Below, in pieces: positions 22,770 through 29,432 of a stretch of DNA of 57,032 nt (position 1 is the stretch's first letter; each line of letters opens with the position of its first letter). Where the stretch lies: positions 1-57,032 of the IMG/VR virus record IMGVR_UViG_3300017963_000310; one strand, written 5' to 3'. Origin of the DNA: a virus. The notes under the pieces were generated by a model. The model searched no databases. It was not told where the DNA came from and saw nothing but the letters and a program-made list of their open reading frames with translations. The translations under genes were made by a program, and so were the position numbers.

Positions 22770-23640
22770 CGTCTTCCTCTTCGACATGGGCGTCCACTCC
22801 GGCCAGATACTCGGCATAGGTAGCGTACGCTTCACCGGTGAGCTCTGACACAAAAGGCTTAGGTCGTGTTGGCCAGGGGCCGGTGCCGTGACTGTAAGGG
22901 CCGGACGTGCCGTAGCTGTAAGGCATGCCCTGCATGTACCCACTGTAGGCTGGGGGGTTATCCTCCCACCAGTCGCGTTTTTCGGCGTGTGTGGCGGTGT
23001 ACCCTAGCAGGACGTCCTCGGGTTTGGGCCAGCCAAGGCTGGGCTCGTCCGGTACGGGGATAGGCGGCGGCTTTTTGCGTAAAAACAAAAAGTCAAGAAG
23101 CAAGCCGCCTGGTACCACTATGCCGGTAAAAAGCAAGAAGCCACGGGACGCCCAACCTGCGAAGATCCCCCACAGGGCAATGGCCACCAACCGGGTTAAC
23201 CAGCCCCATGGGTTACGGCGCAGCCAGGCGGGCATCGACCGGGGGCGGCGTTTGCGCTTGCGGCGGTACAGGGGCATGTCGGGCAGGTCAACCTCGGCTT
23301 TAGCGCTGGAGTGATAGTACACCGGGCAGCGCAGCTTGCCGGTGGCGTGTGTGCTCAGAGGCTGCCCGGTGCGGGAGTCGTACCTGGTGGCGTTGTACGA
23401 TACGTCCAACAGCAAACGTCGCCCACAGGCCGGGCAGTGGCTATGCTCAAACTCGCCCGGTTTTACGCGCCGGGTGTATTTACCCACGCGACGATGGGTA
23501 ACGAGCCAGCGGCTAAGCAGCTTGCCGGGGGTAGGGATCAGCACGTGTAGCGCATCGTCCAGCATGAGGATGGTCACCTCGGCCAACAGCCAGAAGGGCC
23601 AGAAAAGGAGCAGAACGAATAGCAGATCACCATCGGTCAT
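22756..23640 (-). CDS. Membrane protein with zinc-site-like cysteines
   Basis: 294 residues. Hydrophobic segments near 5-30 and 150-195 (two closely spaced helices), separated by a soluble loop with CPACGRR and a later single Cys that could bind zinc, and a strongly basic patch RRKRKRRPRS before the second pair. The C-terminal 100 residues are Pro/Tyr/Gly-rich with PYSYGTSGPYSHGTGPW, and end acidic. No family known to me. Coupled to the next membrane protein (overlap 14 bp). Confidence 0.82.
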   Translation of the reverse strand: MTDGDLLFVLLLFWPFWLLAEVTILMLDDALHVLIPTPGKLLSRWLVTHRRVGKYTRRVKPGEFEHSHCPACGRRLLLDVSYNATRYDSRTGQPLSTHATGKLRCPVYYHSSAKAEVDLPDMPLYRRKRKRRPRSMPAWLRRNPWGWLTRLVAIALWGIFAGWASRGFLLFTGIVVPGGLLLDFLFLRKKPPPIPVPDEPSLGWPKPEDVLLGYTATHAEKRDWWEDNPPAYSGYMQGMPYSYGTSGPYSHGTGPWPTRPKPFVSELTGEAYATYAEYLAGVDAHVEEEDDAST

Positions 23641-23905
23641 GGTGTTCCTCCCGGAAGAGATCCTCGATCCGGATGTCCAGCTGCCAGTCCTCCCAAGGCT
23701 TGGGGCGGCGCGTGTAGGCGGCTATCTCGACTAGGACGCCAAAAAAGACGACCCAGAACGCAAACAGCCAGGGGCGCAGGGTGATGTCCAGCAGCTGGGT
23801 GCAGACCAGGTATACCACCACAGCGGTACAGCCTCGCCCGATCCAGCTTCGGGGACGGCTAAAGGCGGCGCGAATAAAACGCAAGATTGGGTGTCGATCA
23901 GTCAT
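23627..23905 (-). CDS. Small membrane protein
   Basis: 92 residues with two hydrophobic helices (TAVVVYLVCTQLL and LFAFWVVFFGVLVEIAAY) and an acidic/charged tail. Start at 23905 preceded by AGGAGC. It directly precedes the larger membrane protein, so the two may work together at the membrane. Confidence 0.78.
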   Translation of the reverse strand: MTDRHPILRFIRAAFSRPRSWIGRGCTAVVVYLVCTQLLDITLRPWLFAFWVVFFGVLVEIAAYTRRPKPWEDWQLDIRIEDLFREEHHDRW

Positions 23906-24311
23906 CGGTAGGGGGCTCCTGTCGGTTATTGGGCGAGTCGAGCACGATCTGCTTGGCCTTGGTGATGGCTTCATACCGGAACCAGCGGGCCCCGAGATCG
24001 GTTAGTCTAAAGATGCTTACGGGCGGGGCGTGAACGACAAAATCAGCCAGACCCAGCTGCTCCATCTGCACCGCCTGCTGGAGGGTGCACGGGGTGCTTT
24101 CCCATTCCGAAGCACAAAACAGCATGTGCCCCAACGGTAGACAGGTAGGGCGCAGGGCGTTGATCTGGGCCACGATGCGGCGCATAGACGCGGTAGGCTT
24201 GCCAGGCGGGTCTTTCCGCAGCGCGGCGTAGCGTACGGCGGTCACCTTGTCCTGCCAGCGGCGCAGCCGAGACAAGCGCTTCACGATCGAGTTGCGGTTC
24301 CTAGTAGGCAT
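23898..24311 (-). CDS. Winged-helix-like protein with basic N-terminus
   Basis: 137 residues. Basic N-terminal helix (RNRNSIVKRLSRLRRW), then a domain ending MEQLGLADFVVHAPPVSIFRLTDLGARWF (in parts: LGLADFVV, IFRLTDLGARWF), resembling the wing of the 20785 and 21065 proteins. Start at 24311 with GGGAGA upstream; overlaps its upstream gene by 11 bp. Possibly a third member of a duplicated DNA-binding family. Confidence 0.75.
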   Translation of the reverse strand: MPTRNRNSIVKRLSRLRRWQDKVTAVRYAALRKDPPGKPTASMRRIVAQINALRPTCLPLGHMLFCASEWESTPCTLQQAVQMEQLGLADFVVHAPPVSIFRLTDLGARWFRYEAITKAKQIVLDSPNNRQEPPTDD

Positions 24312-24591
24312 AGTCGTCTCCCATCTCGGGGAACTGTTCGCAAGCGACGGCACCCGGCACTTTGTCGCCGTAGTCGCGCACCGCCTCGAACGGGACAGGG
24401 TCGCCGTACAGCTCGGCATACTCGGCAGGCATACGCTTTAACAACAGGTAGGCACACCAACCATCGACCCGTTTGGAGACCACGACCCGCACCGGGATCA
24501 TGCCCCAAGCGTAGGTCTCGATGAAAGAATACTGGCCGGGCTCTAGCGGCGGGTACGGGACCGGCTGGCCGGGTATAAAGGACATGGTCAT
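24301..24591 (-). CDS. Small accessory protein, unknown
   Basis: 96 residues, acidic, with the body PVRVVVSKRVDGWCAYLLLKR. RBS AGGAGG upstream of ATG 24591 (a second ATG follows at 24585). No family recognised. Confidence 0.78.
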   Translation of the reverse strand: MTMSFIPGQPVPYPPLEPGQYSFIETYAWGMIPVRVVVSKRVDGWCAYLLLKRMPAEYAELYGDPVPFEAVRDYGDKVPGAVACEQFPEMGDDYAY

Positions 24592-24592
24592 G

Positions 24593-24895
24593 CTATTCCT
24601 CCTGGGGTGTATGATCGGGCGGCATAGGCCCGCAGCGGTTGGGGTGACGGGCGGCTAGAGTCCGTAGGGGCCCGATCTCCTCGCGCAGCTGGCGCAGCTC
24701 CTGGTGCCAGCGCGGGCCGACATCTCGCCAGTCGCGAAGCTCCAGCAGGGCGCTGCGTACCAAGTCGGGACTAAGGACAGGCGCGGGCTGGGTGCTGGCC
24801 ACGCGCAGCAAGAGGTCGAGATTGTCCCGGCTGATGGGGTCGTAGCGGTTAGTGGCGCCGGGTAGCTCCCAAGGTCGAATGCGACGGGGTGACAT
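24593..24895 (-). CDS. Small protein with one ALxEL repeat, relative of the next
   Basis: 100 residues. LVRSALLELRDWRDVGPRW corresponds to the repeat that occurs three times in the protein at 24897 (V-RALWEL-RAI). Start at 24895 with GGAGGAG upstream; overlaps the upstream stop region. Likely arose from or functions with its neighbour. Confidence 0.78.
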   Translation of the reverse strand: MSPRRIRPWELPGATNRYDPISRDNLDLLLRVASTQPAPVLSPDLVRSALLELRDWRDVGPRWHQELRQLREEIGPLRTLAARHPNRCGPMPPDHTPQEE

Positions 24896-24896
24896 G

Positions 24897-26123
24897 TTAC
24901 TCCTCCTGCTCAATCGCGCGCCGTTCGGCTAACTCCCACAGGGCGCGGCGCAGTACTAGCTGATCGCGAACACAAAAGCCGTCGATATACAATGTGCTGG
25001 CTTGCCTTAACGCGTGCTCTATCTCGTCCGCAGTAACTGGGCTATACTCACCGCCCACGTGCGGGTCTGGGTGGTTATACCGTAGTTCACGACGACGCTG
25101 CATAAAGGTTAGTGCCTTGACCTGGGCCCACAGGGTCTGGCGCTCCTCGACCAGGCTGGCCCCGATGGCCCGCCACTCCTGCAGCTCCCACAGAGCCCGC
25201 TGTACAAGGGGGCGTTGGGGTTCAGGAAAATAGTCGTCGAGGGTTTTTAGCAGCATGTCGACAGAGGTCGGGTAGAGGGGTAAGTAGGTCTCGTCCAGGC
25301 CAGCGTCAGGCCGTAGGTAGCGGGGTGCAATCAGTGGCGGGGGGTCGAAGCCCTGTAGCAAGGCCGACTGGTGCGCGGCTTTTTCTTCCAGGCGCTCGTT
25401 GTCAGCCAGCAGGTCGTCGCGCTCGGCCTCTAACGCTTCTAACGTGGCCAGCAGCTCGTCATGCTGCCGGTGCAGGTCGTAGATCCGGTTTTCCATCCCG
25501 GTGATGGTGGAGCGGTGTGTTTCCTCCGCTACCTGGTACTTGGTCAAGCTACTCTGCAGATCGGCGATCGTGATAAGTAGCCTCTCTCTGACCGGCTGCG
25601 AGTCGGCAGTCTCCTGCTGGGCGATACGCAGCGCTTGCAGCTCCCACAGCGCACGCTGCACGATGGACCGGCGATCGGGGCGCTCGATGCACCACCACAA
25701 CACCTGGTCGATCTCGTTTTCGCCCACGCGCAGGTACTCGCCGGGCGGCGGTACGTCCCACGGCACGCGGCGCTCGGGCGGGGGCAGGTGTTCGGTGCCA
25801 GGCTGTGGGTCGTCCGACAGGGTGGTGTACGCACCTAGCTGCCGGGCCCGCTGTTCCAGGTGGGCCTCGTCCCAGGCGCTATCGTAGGGCAGCTGATCCG
25901 CTTCACGCTGGCGTTGGTGCCATCCACGCCGTAGCCCATCGGGCCACTCAGGCAAGCGGTCGTCCCACGATTTAAGGGGCGGCAGCCTGCGCTCGGTGTC
26001 AGCGGACAGGTTGGCTACCTGGTCGAGCACCTCCTCTTCGGTTTCGGCGGGCACCGCGGGGCGCGGCAGGCCAAGGCTCTCGGCCATTTCGGCCAGGGCC
26101 ACACTCAAACGGTAATAGGTCAT
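24897..26123 (-). CDS. Coiled-coil protein with three ALWEL repeats
   Basis: 408 residues. Three copies of a helical motif: RRSIVQRALWELQALRIAQ (near residue 135), RPLVQRALWELQEWRAI (near 305) and DQLVLRRALWELAERRAI (near 388), each preceded by a D-E/I-Q-L-like helix. Residues about 150-250 form a long coiled coil (IYDLHRQHDELLATLEALEAE and beyond). No family known to me; a filament, scaffold or inhibitor role is conceivable. Overlaps both neighbours by a few bases. Confidence 0.8.
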   Translation of the reverse strand: MTYYRLSVALAEMAESLGLPRPAVPAETEEEVLDQVANLSADTERRLPPLKSWDDRLPEWPDGLRRGWHQRQREADQLPYDSAWDEAHLEQRARQLGAYTTLSDDPQPGTEHLPPPERRVPWDVPPPGEYLRVGENEIDQVLWWCIERPDRRSIVQRALWELQALRIAQQETADSQPVRERLLITIADLQSSLTKYQVAEETHRSTITGMENRIYDLHRQHDELLATLEALEAERDDLLADNERLEEKAAHQSALLQGFDPPPLIAPRYLRPDAGLDETYLPLYPTSVDMLLKTLDDYFPEPQRPLVQRALWELQEWRAIGASLVEERQTLWAQVKALTFMQRRRELRYNHPDPHVGGEYSPVTADEIEHALRQASTLYIDGFCVRDQLVLRRALWELAERRAIEQEE

Positions 26124-26404
26124 GCGTCACTCTCCGGGTCTAGGCTGTTCCATAGGGGCGGGCGGTGGGCGTTAAGCTCGGCCTCGGCGTGCAGGCGGCG
26201 GTTATACCGTCGCAGGCTGTCGGCTTTGTTTTGCAGGCGGTCGACCTGCTGTTTCAAGTCGCGGACTTGTTTCTCTAGGGCGCTGGCCTGGTAGCGGGCG
26301 TCTTGCAGGGCAGCTACCAATACGAGCGTGGTCTCAGGCGGCATCGTACCGCCTGCTTCCAAGAACGCGCGCCAATACGCCAGGTCGTGCTCATTCTGTA
26401 TCAA
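26120..26404 (-). CDS. Small coiled-coil protein
   Basis: 94 residues; the middle (ASALEKQVRDLKQQVDRLQN) is a clear heptad coiled coil. It overlaps both the next coiled-coil protein and the HNH-like gene, so the three are co-translated. Unknown function. Confidence 0.78.
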   Translation of the reverse strand: MIQNEHDLAYWRAFLEAGGTMPPETTLVLVAALQDARYQASALEKQVRDLKQQVDRLQNKADSLRRYNRRLHAEAELNAHRPPLWNSLDPESDA

Positions 26405-26708
26405 TGCCGTGCCTCCAGGGGACGTACCGCAGGTTATAGGCGGCCAGGTTGAAGCGATCGCCGTCTCGATGTCGGACCACCACCATCTCGCCCAGCGGCG
26501 GCGGCGGTAGAAAGGCTTGCGCCACTAGCCAGCGGGCCCGCAGCAGCACCGGCTGGCCGGTCTCGTCGGGCAGCTGTACCGCCACTTCGTCGCGCGTGAT
26601 GCACGGGATGATGGCCAGGGGCGGGCGGCCCGGGACTAAACGCCGGATCTCGCCGGTGTCGCTTACTTCGTGCCGCGGGAAACCGCGGATCGGTCGCCAA
26701 ACGGGCAT
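26391..26708 (-). CDS. NUMOD4/HNH-type homing-endonuclease-like protein
   Basis: 105 residues. MPVWRPIRGFPRHEVSDTGEIRRL is the NUMOD4 opening (W-PI-G---YEVS--G-IRRL), and WLVAQAFLPPP, VVVRHRDGDRFNLAAYNLRYV is the HNH_3 core with the His and Asn in place. Such genes move between phages or cut competitor DNA; no intron or intein is visible nearby. It is the first gene of the long unit from promoter J. Start at 26708 with GGAGGTG upstream. Confidence 0.9.
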   Translation of the reverse strand: MPVWRPIRGFPRHEVSDTGEIRRLVPGRPPLAIIPCITRDEVAVQLPDETGQPVLLRARWLVAQAFLPPPPLGEMVVVRHRDGDRFNLAAYNLRYVPWRHGIDTE

Positions 26709-26727
26709 GGTCTCACCTCCTGGTCCC

Positions 26728-26773
26728 ATTAAATCACAGGCCGGGCCGCCTGTCCATGGTACCTTAGTACTGT
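26728..26773 (-). promoter_or_regulatory. Promoter J with GTAC-N4-GTAC operator (left-arm start)
   Basis: TGGACA (26751-26756), 17 bp, TTTAAT (26728-26733); operator half sites GTAC at 26759-26762 and 26767-26770. Outermost leftward promoter, driving about eleven genes from 26708 to 21646. Confidence 0.87.
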
Positions 26774-26803
26774 TGACGTCAGGCGCTCGTCACCCGCCGT
26801 TTT

Positions 26804-26821
26804 GGTTAGAATCCTCTAACC
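26804..26821. promoter_or_regulatory. Perfect dyad GGTTAGA-N4-TCTAACC
   Basis: Seven-bp arms with a 4-nt spacer, the same arm-N4-arm layout as the other operator families in the window but a different sequence. It lies between the leftward promoter J and the 18-bp element array. Confidence 0.7.
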
Positions 26822-26891
26822 GAAGCAAACCGGTTTCAAACGAGCTAAAGGTGAGGTAAGATGATCACTTTTGGTGCTCATGCTCAACGGG

Positions 26892-27124
26892 GTTGAGCTC
26901 ATACTCAACAAAGACGAGGGGAACGAGGGCGGTTGGGTATGAGCTCAACTGTCTCGGATTGAGCTCATACCCAACAGCGTCGGAGAGGACGGTTGGGTAT
27001 GAGCTCAACTATGCTCAGATTGAGCTCATACCCAACGGGGTTGAGCTCATACCCAACGCTCGTTCCCCTCAGAGAGCGGGGTTGGGTATGAGCTCAAGGG
27101 GGTCAGATTGAGCTCATACCCAAC
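26892..27124. repeat. Eight-copy 18-bp element array, candidate origin
   Basis: The element GTTGAGCTCATACCCAAC, or its reverse complement, occurs at 26892-26909, 26932-26949, 26958-26975, 26992-27009, 27019-27036, 27040-27057, 27081-27098 and 27107-27124 with one or two changes each. Orientation mostly alternates, so pairs can fold into large cruciforms. The whole 26774-27229 stretch has no gene. Position at the divergence point of the two arms fits a replication origin (primase-helicase loading) or a master operator. Confidence 0.85.
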
Positions 27125-27146
27125 CCGAGGGACCTACAAGCGAGGG

Positions 27147-27196
27147 GTGAGCACGGGCCCCGCGGACCCTTTAGGGGTCCGGGGCTCGTGGCTCAC
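27147..27196. other. Long imperfect hairpin
   Basis: GTGAGC-ACG-GGCCCC-GCGGACCC, loop TTTA, then GGGGTCC-GGGGC-TCGTG-GCTCAC pair over about 22 bp with small bulges. It separates the 18-bp array from the rightward promoter and could terminate transcription in either direction or be part of an origin. Confidence 0.65.
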
Positions 27197-27213
27197 TCTC
27201 GACTAGGCGATAT

Positions 27214-27258
27214 TAACGAAGGCGTTATCTTGACAGATTAGCTAAGCCGTGATTTAAT
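27214..27258 (+). promoter_or_regulatory. Rightward promoter K with its own dyad operator
   Basis: TTGACA (27230-27235), 17 bp, TTTAAT (27253-27258) on the plus strand, followed by GGAGG. Upstream is the dyad TAACG AAGG CGTTA at 27214-27227, in a similar position to the -35 box as the GTAC operator of the left arm but with another sequence. It would drive the packaging genes. Confidence 0.85.
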
Positions 27259-27271
27259 GGAGGTGGCATGG

Positions 27272-27364
27272 GTGACTGATCAGCGGCGGCCTGTGCGCAA
27301 GACCTCCTGGATGGTGGGCGGCTTTGGTTATTTCCAGCCGCCCACTACACTAGACGGGGAGTAG
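27272..27364 (+). CDS. Possible 30-residue leader peptide
   Basis: GTG at 27272 with GGAGG 8 nt upstream opens a frame of 30 codons ending TAG at 27362-27364, 3 bp before the terminase small subunit start. The peptide begins VTDQRRPVRKTSW and ends FQPPTTLDGE. It is the first thing translated from promoter K. It may be a real small protein or a leader for coupling; conservation would decide. Confidence 0.5.
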   Translation: MTDQRRPVRKTSWMVGGFGYFQPPTTLDGE

Positions 27365-27367
27365 GGG

Positions 27368-28051
27368 ATGCCAGGACTTCTGGCGGGCGTACAACAAGAG
27401 GGCGAGACGAGTAACGCAGTACTAGCATGTAACGACTGGCTACGCATGGGACCGGGCCGGTCTTTTGCTGTGTTAAACCAGCGCTACAACGACATGCCTC
27501 GGTCACAATCCCCCACCCAATCGCTAGATACTCTACATCGTTGGTCGTCCAATAACGACTGGGCGCGGCGGGCCCAGCTGTTTGACCAGCGGTGGGACGA
27601 CATTAAGACCGAAGCGTACCAACAAGAGATGGAGACCGGGCTGGCGCTGGCCAACGAGCGCGTGCGAAAGCTAAAACGGCTGGCACACGTCCTAGAAGGG
27701 CAGATGTACGAGCGCGGGCCGGTCGACGAGACCGGAGAGCGACCGTTCGTTAACCTGTGGCTGACCGAGCACAAGATGACAGGACCGGGCCGCGACGCCC
27801 AGCTGGTGGTGTCTAAACGGCGGTTTAACGCCGCCCTGGTGGCGCAATATCTGGCCACCCTCAACGATTTGGCGCGCGAGACCGGGGGCAGGACGACAAC
27901 GCATGACCATAGCATCTCAGGCCGACTCGACAGCGCTCCTCTCGTCACTCCCGAGGGATACACTGACAGCCTGGCTAAGCTCGTTGAAACCCTCGGAGCT
28001 GTGCTACCTTCAGGCGGTAATGGACGGGACGGCGCTATGGGTGCCTCGTAG
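27368..28051 (+). CDS. terS: Terminase small subunit
   Basis: 227 residues. RSFAVLNQRYNDMP, SLDTLHRWSSNNDWARRAQLFDQRWDD (in parts) is the usual DNA-binding helix-turn-helix region of small terminases (W--R---WD), followed by helical oligomerisation segments. It stands directly before the large subunit, whose start lies inside its last 50 codons. It would recognise the packaging site. RBS is weak (GGGGAG with little spacing), so translation may be coupled to the preceding small frame. Confidence 0.8.
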   Translation: MPGLLAGVQQEGETSNAVLACNDWLRMGPGRSFAVLNQRYNDMPRSQSPTQSLDTLHRWSSNNDWARRAQLFDQRWDDIKTEAYQQEMETGLALANERVRKLKRLAHVLEGQMYERGPVDETGERPFVNLWLTEHKMTGPGRDAQLVVSKRRFNAALVAQYLATLNDLARETGGRTTTHDHSISGRLDSAPLVTPEGYTDSLAKLVETLGAVLPSGGNGRDGAMGAS

Positions 28052-29432
28052 CGTCCCCCAGTGGGCGGCGGTACTGTCGCCTGCTGATGAGTTGTTTTAT
28101 GGTGGGGCGGCTGGTGGTGGCAAAACCGATCTATCGTTGGCGCTCGGGCTGTTCGCCCATCGCCGGGCCATCATCTTTCGACGTGAGTACACCCAGTTTC
28201 GAGATGTGATCGACCGGGGCAACGAGCTCCTCTCACATCTCGGCATTAGCTTTAACGCGCTGCGGGCGCGATGGGAGCTACCCAACGGGGCGTGGTTAGA
28301 ACTCGGGGCGGTGGACCATCCCAAGGACCTTAACAAGTATAAAGGGCGGCCCCACGATCTGATCGCGATAGATGAGGCGGCGGATATGCCCGAGTGGTGG
28401 GTCCGGTTTCTGAGCGCGTGGAAGCGCACCACGGACCCCAACCAGCGCACCCGTACTCTACTATGCGGCAACCCACCCACAGACAGCCAGGGCGAGTGGA
28501 TCATCCAGTATTTTGCTCCGTGGTTGGACGAGGACCACCCCAACCCAGCCAAGCCAGGTGAACTACGCTGGTTCGTGGCGATGGATGGCAAAGACCACGA
28601 GGTCGAGGGACCAGAACCCGTGGCGCACAAGGGCGAGAGCCTGCAGCCGATCTCTCGTTCCTTTATACCGGCCCTGTTGAAGGATAACCCGTTCTTACGC
28701 AACACCGGCTACGAGGGCGTGCTACAGGCTTTGCCCGAACCGTTGCGCAGCAAGCTACTGTTCGGTGATTTCGGCGCGGCGGCCATACCGAACCCGTGGC
28801 AGGTCATCCCCACCGAGTGGGTCAAGCTGGCCCAGGCCCGGTATAAGCGGGGCAAACGACCGGATTTAGCGCTGCGGGCGGTCGGGCTGGACGTGTCGCG
28901 CGGGGGCAAGGATCACACCGTAGCAGCGCGGCTATACCATGAGTGGTTCGAGACCGACGCTTGGCCGGGGGTCGAGATCAAGGACGGGCCCGCGGCAGCT
29001 GACCGGACGATCGCGCTACTGATGAACGACGGGCCCGCACCAATCGGGGTGGATGTGATTGGGTGGGGATCAAGCGCGTTCGACTTCCTGGTGTTTCACG
29101 GCATGGATGCCTACCCGGTCAACGTCAGCGACGGCACCACCGAGACGGACTCGACTGGGAAGTTTCGGTTTGCCAACATACGGGCGTTGATGCATTGGCG
29201 GATGAGAGAGGCGCTGGACCCCAACGGGCCACACGCCATCGCCCTGCCTCCAGGTCGGCGGATACGCACCGACCTATGCGCGGCCCGGTACACCGTGATC
29301 AAGTCGGGCATTAAGATCGAGAGTAAAGAGGCGATCGTGGACCGGCTGAAATACTCGCCTGACTGGGGCGACGCGATCATGCTAGCGTGGTACATCGCCC
29401 ACCACAGCGCACCCGGGATTAGCTTTAGCTAG
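27903..29432 (+). CDS. terL: Terminase large subunit
   Basis: 509 residues. ATPase: GGAAGGGKTD (Walker A, residues 68-76) and HDLIAIDEAADMPEW (Walker B with Asp157 and Glu158), then LLCGNPPT as coupling motif. Nuclease domain: AVGLDVSRGGKD, IGVDVIGWGSSAFDFL and a final Asp near WGDAIMLAW. Drives DNA into the prohead. The start at 27903 lies within terS (149-bp overlap), with a poor ribosome site; a later start cannot be excluded. Confidence 0.94.
   Translation: MTIASQADSTALLSSLPRDTLTAWLSSLKPSELCYLQAVMDGTALWVPRSVPQWAAVLSPADELFYGGAAGGGKTDLSLALGLFAHRRAIIFRREYTQFRDVIDRGNELLSHLGISFNALRARWELPNGAWLELGAVDHPKDLNKYKGRPHDLIAIDEAADMPEWWVRFLSAWKRTTDPNQRTRTLLCGNPPTDSQGEWIIQYFAPWLDEDHPNPAKPGELRWFVAMDGKDHEVEGPEPVAHKGESLQPISRSFIPALLKDNPFLRNTGYEGVLQALPEPLRSKLLFGDFGAAAIPNPWQVIPTEWVKLAQARYKRGKRPDLALRAVGLDVSRGGKDHTVAARLYHEWFETDAWPGVEIKDGPAAADRTIALLMNDGPAPIGVDVIGWGSSAFDFLVFHGMDAYPVNVSDGTTETDSTGKFRFANIRALMHWRMREALDPNGPHAIALPPGRRIRTDLCAARYTVIKSGIKIESKEAIVDRLKYSPDWGDAIMLAWYIAHHSAPGISFS

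Noticed and set aside
26391-26708. Intein or group I intron associated with the NUMOD4/HNH gene
   Set aside because: Neighbouring genes are small and uninterrupted; no split essential gene near it.
26892-27124. CRISPR array
   Set aside because: Elements mostly alternate in direction, spacing varies from 3 to 23 bp, and there are no cas genes.
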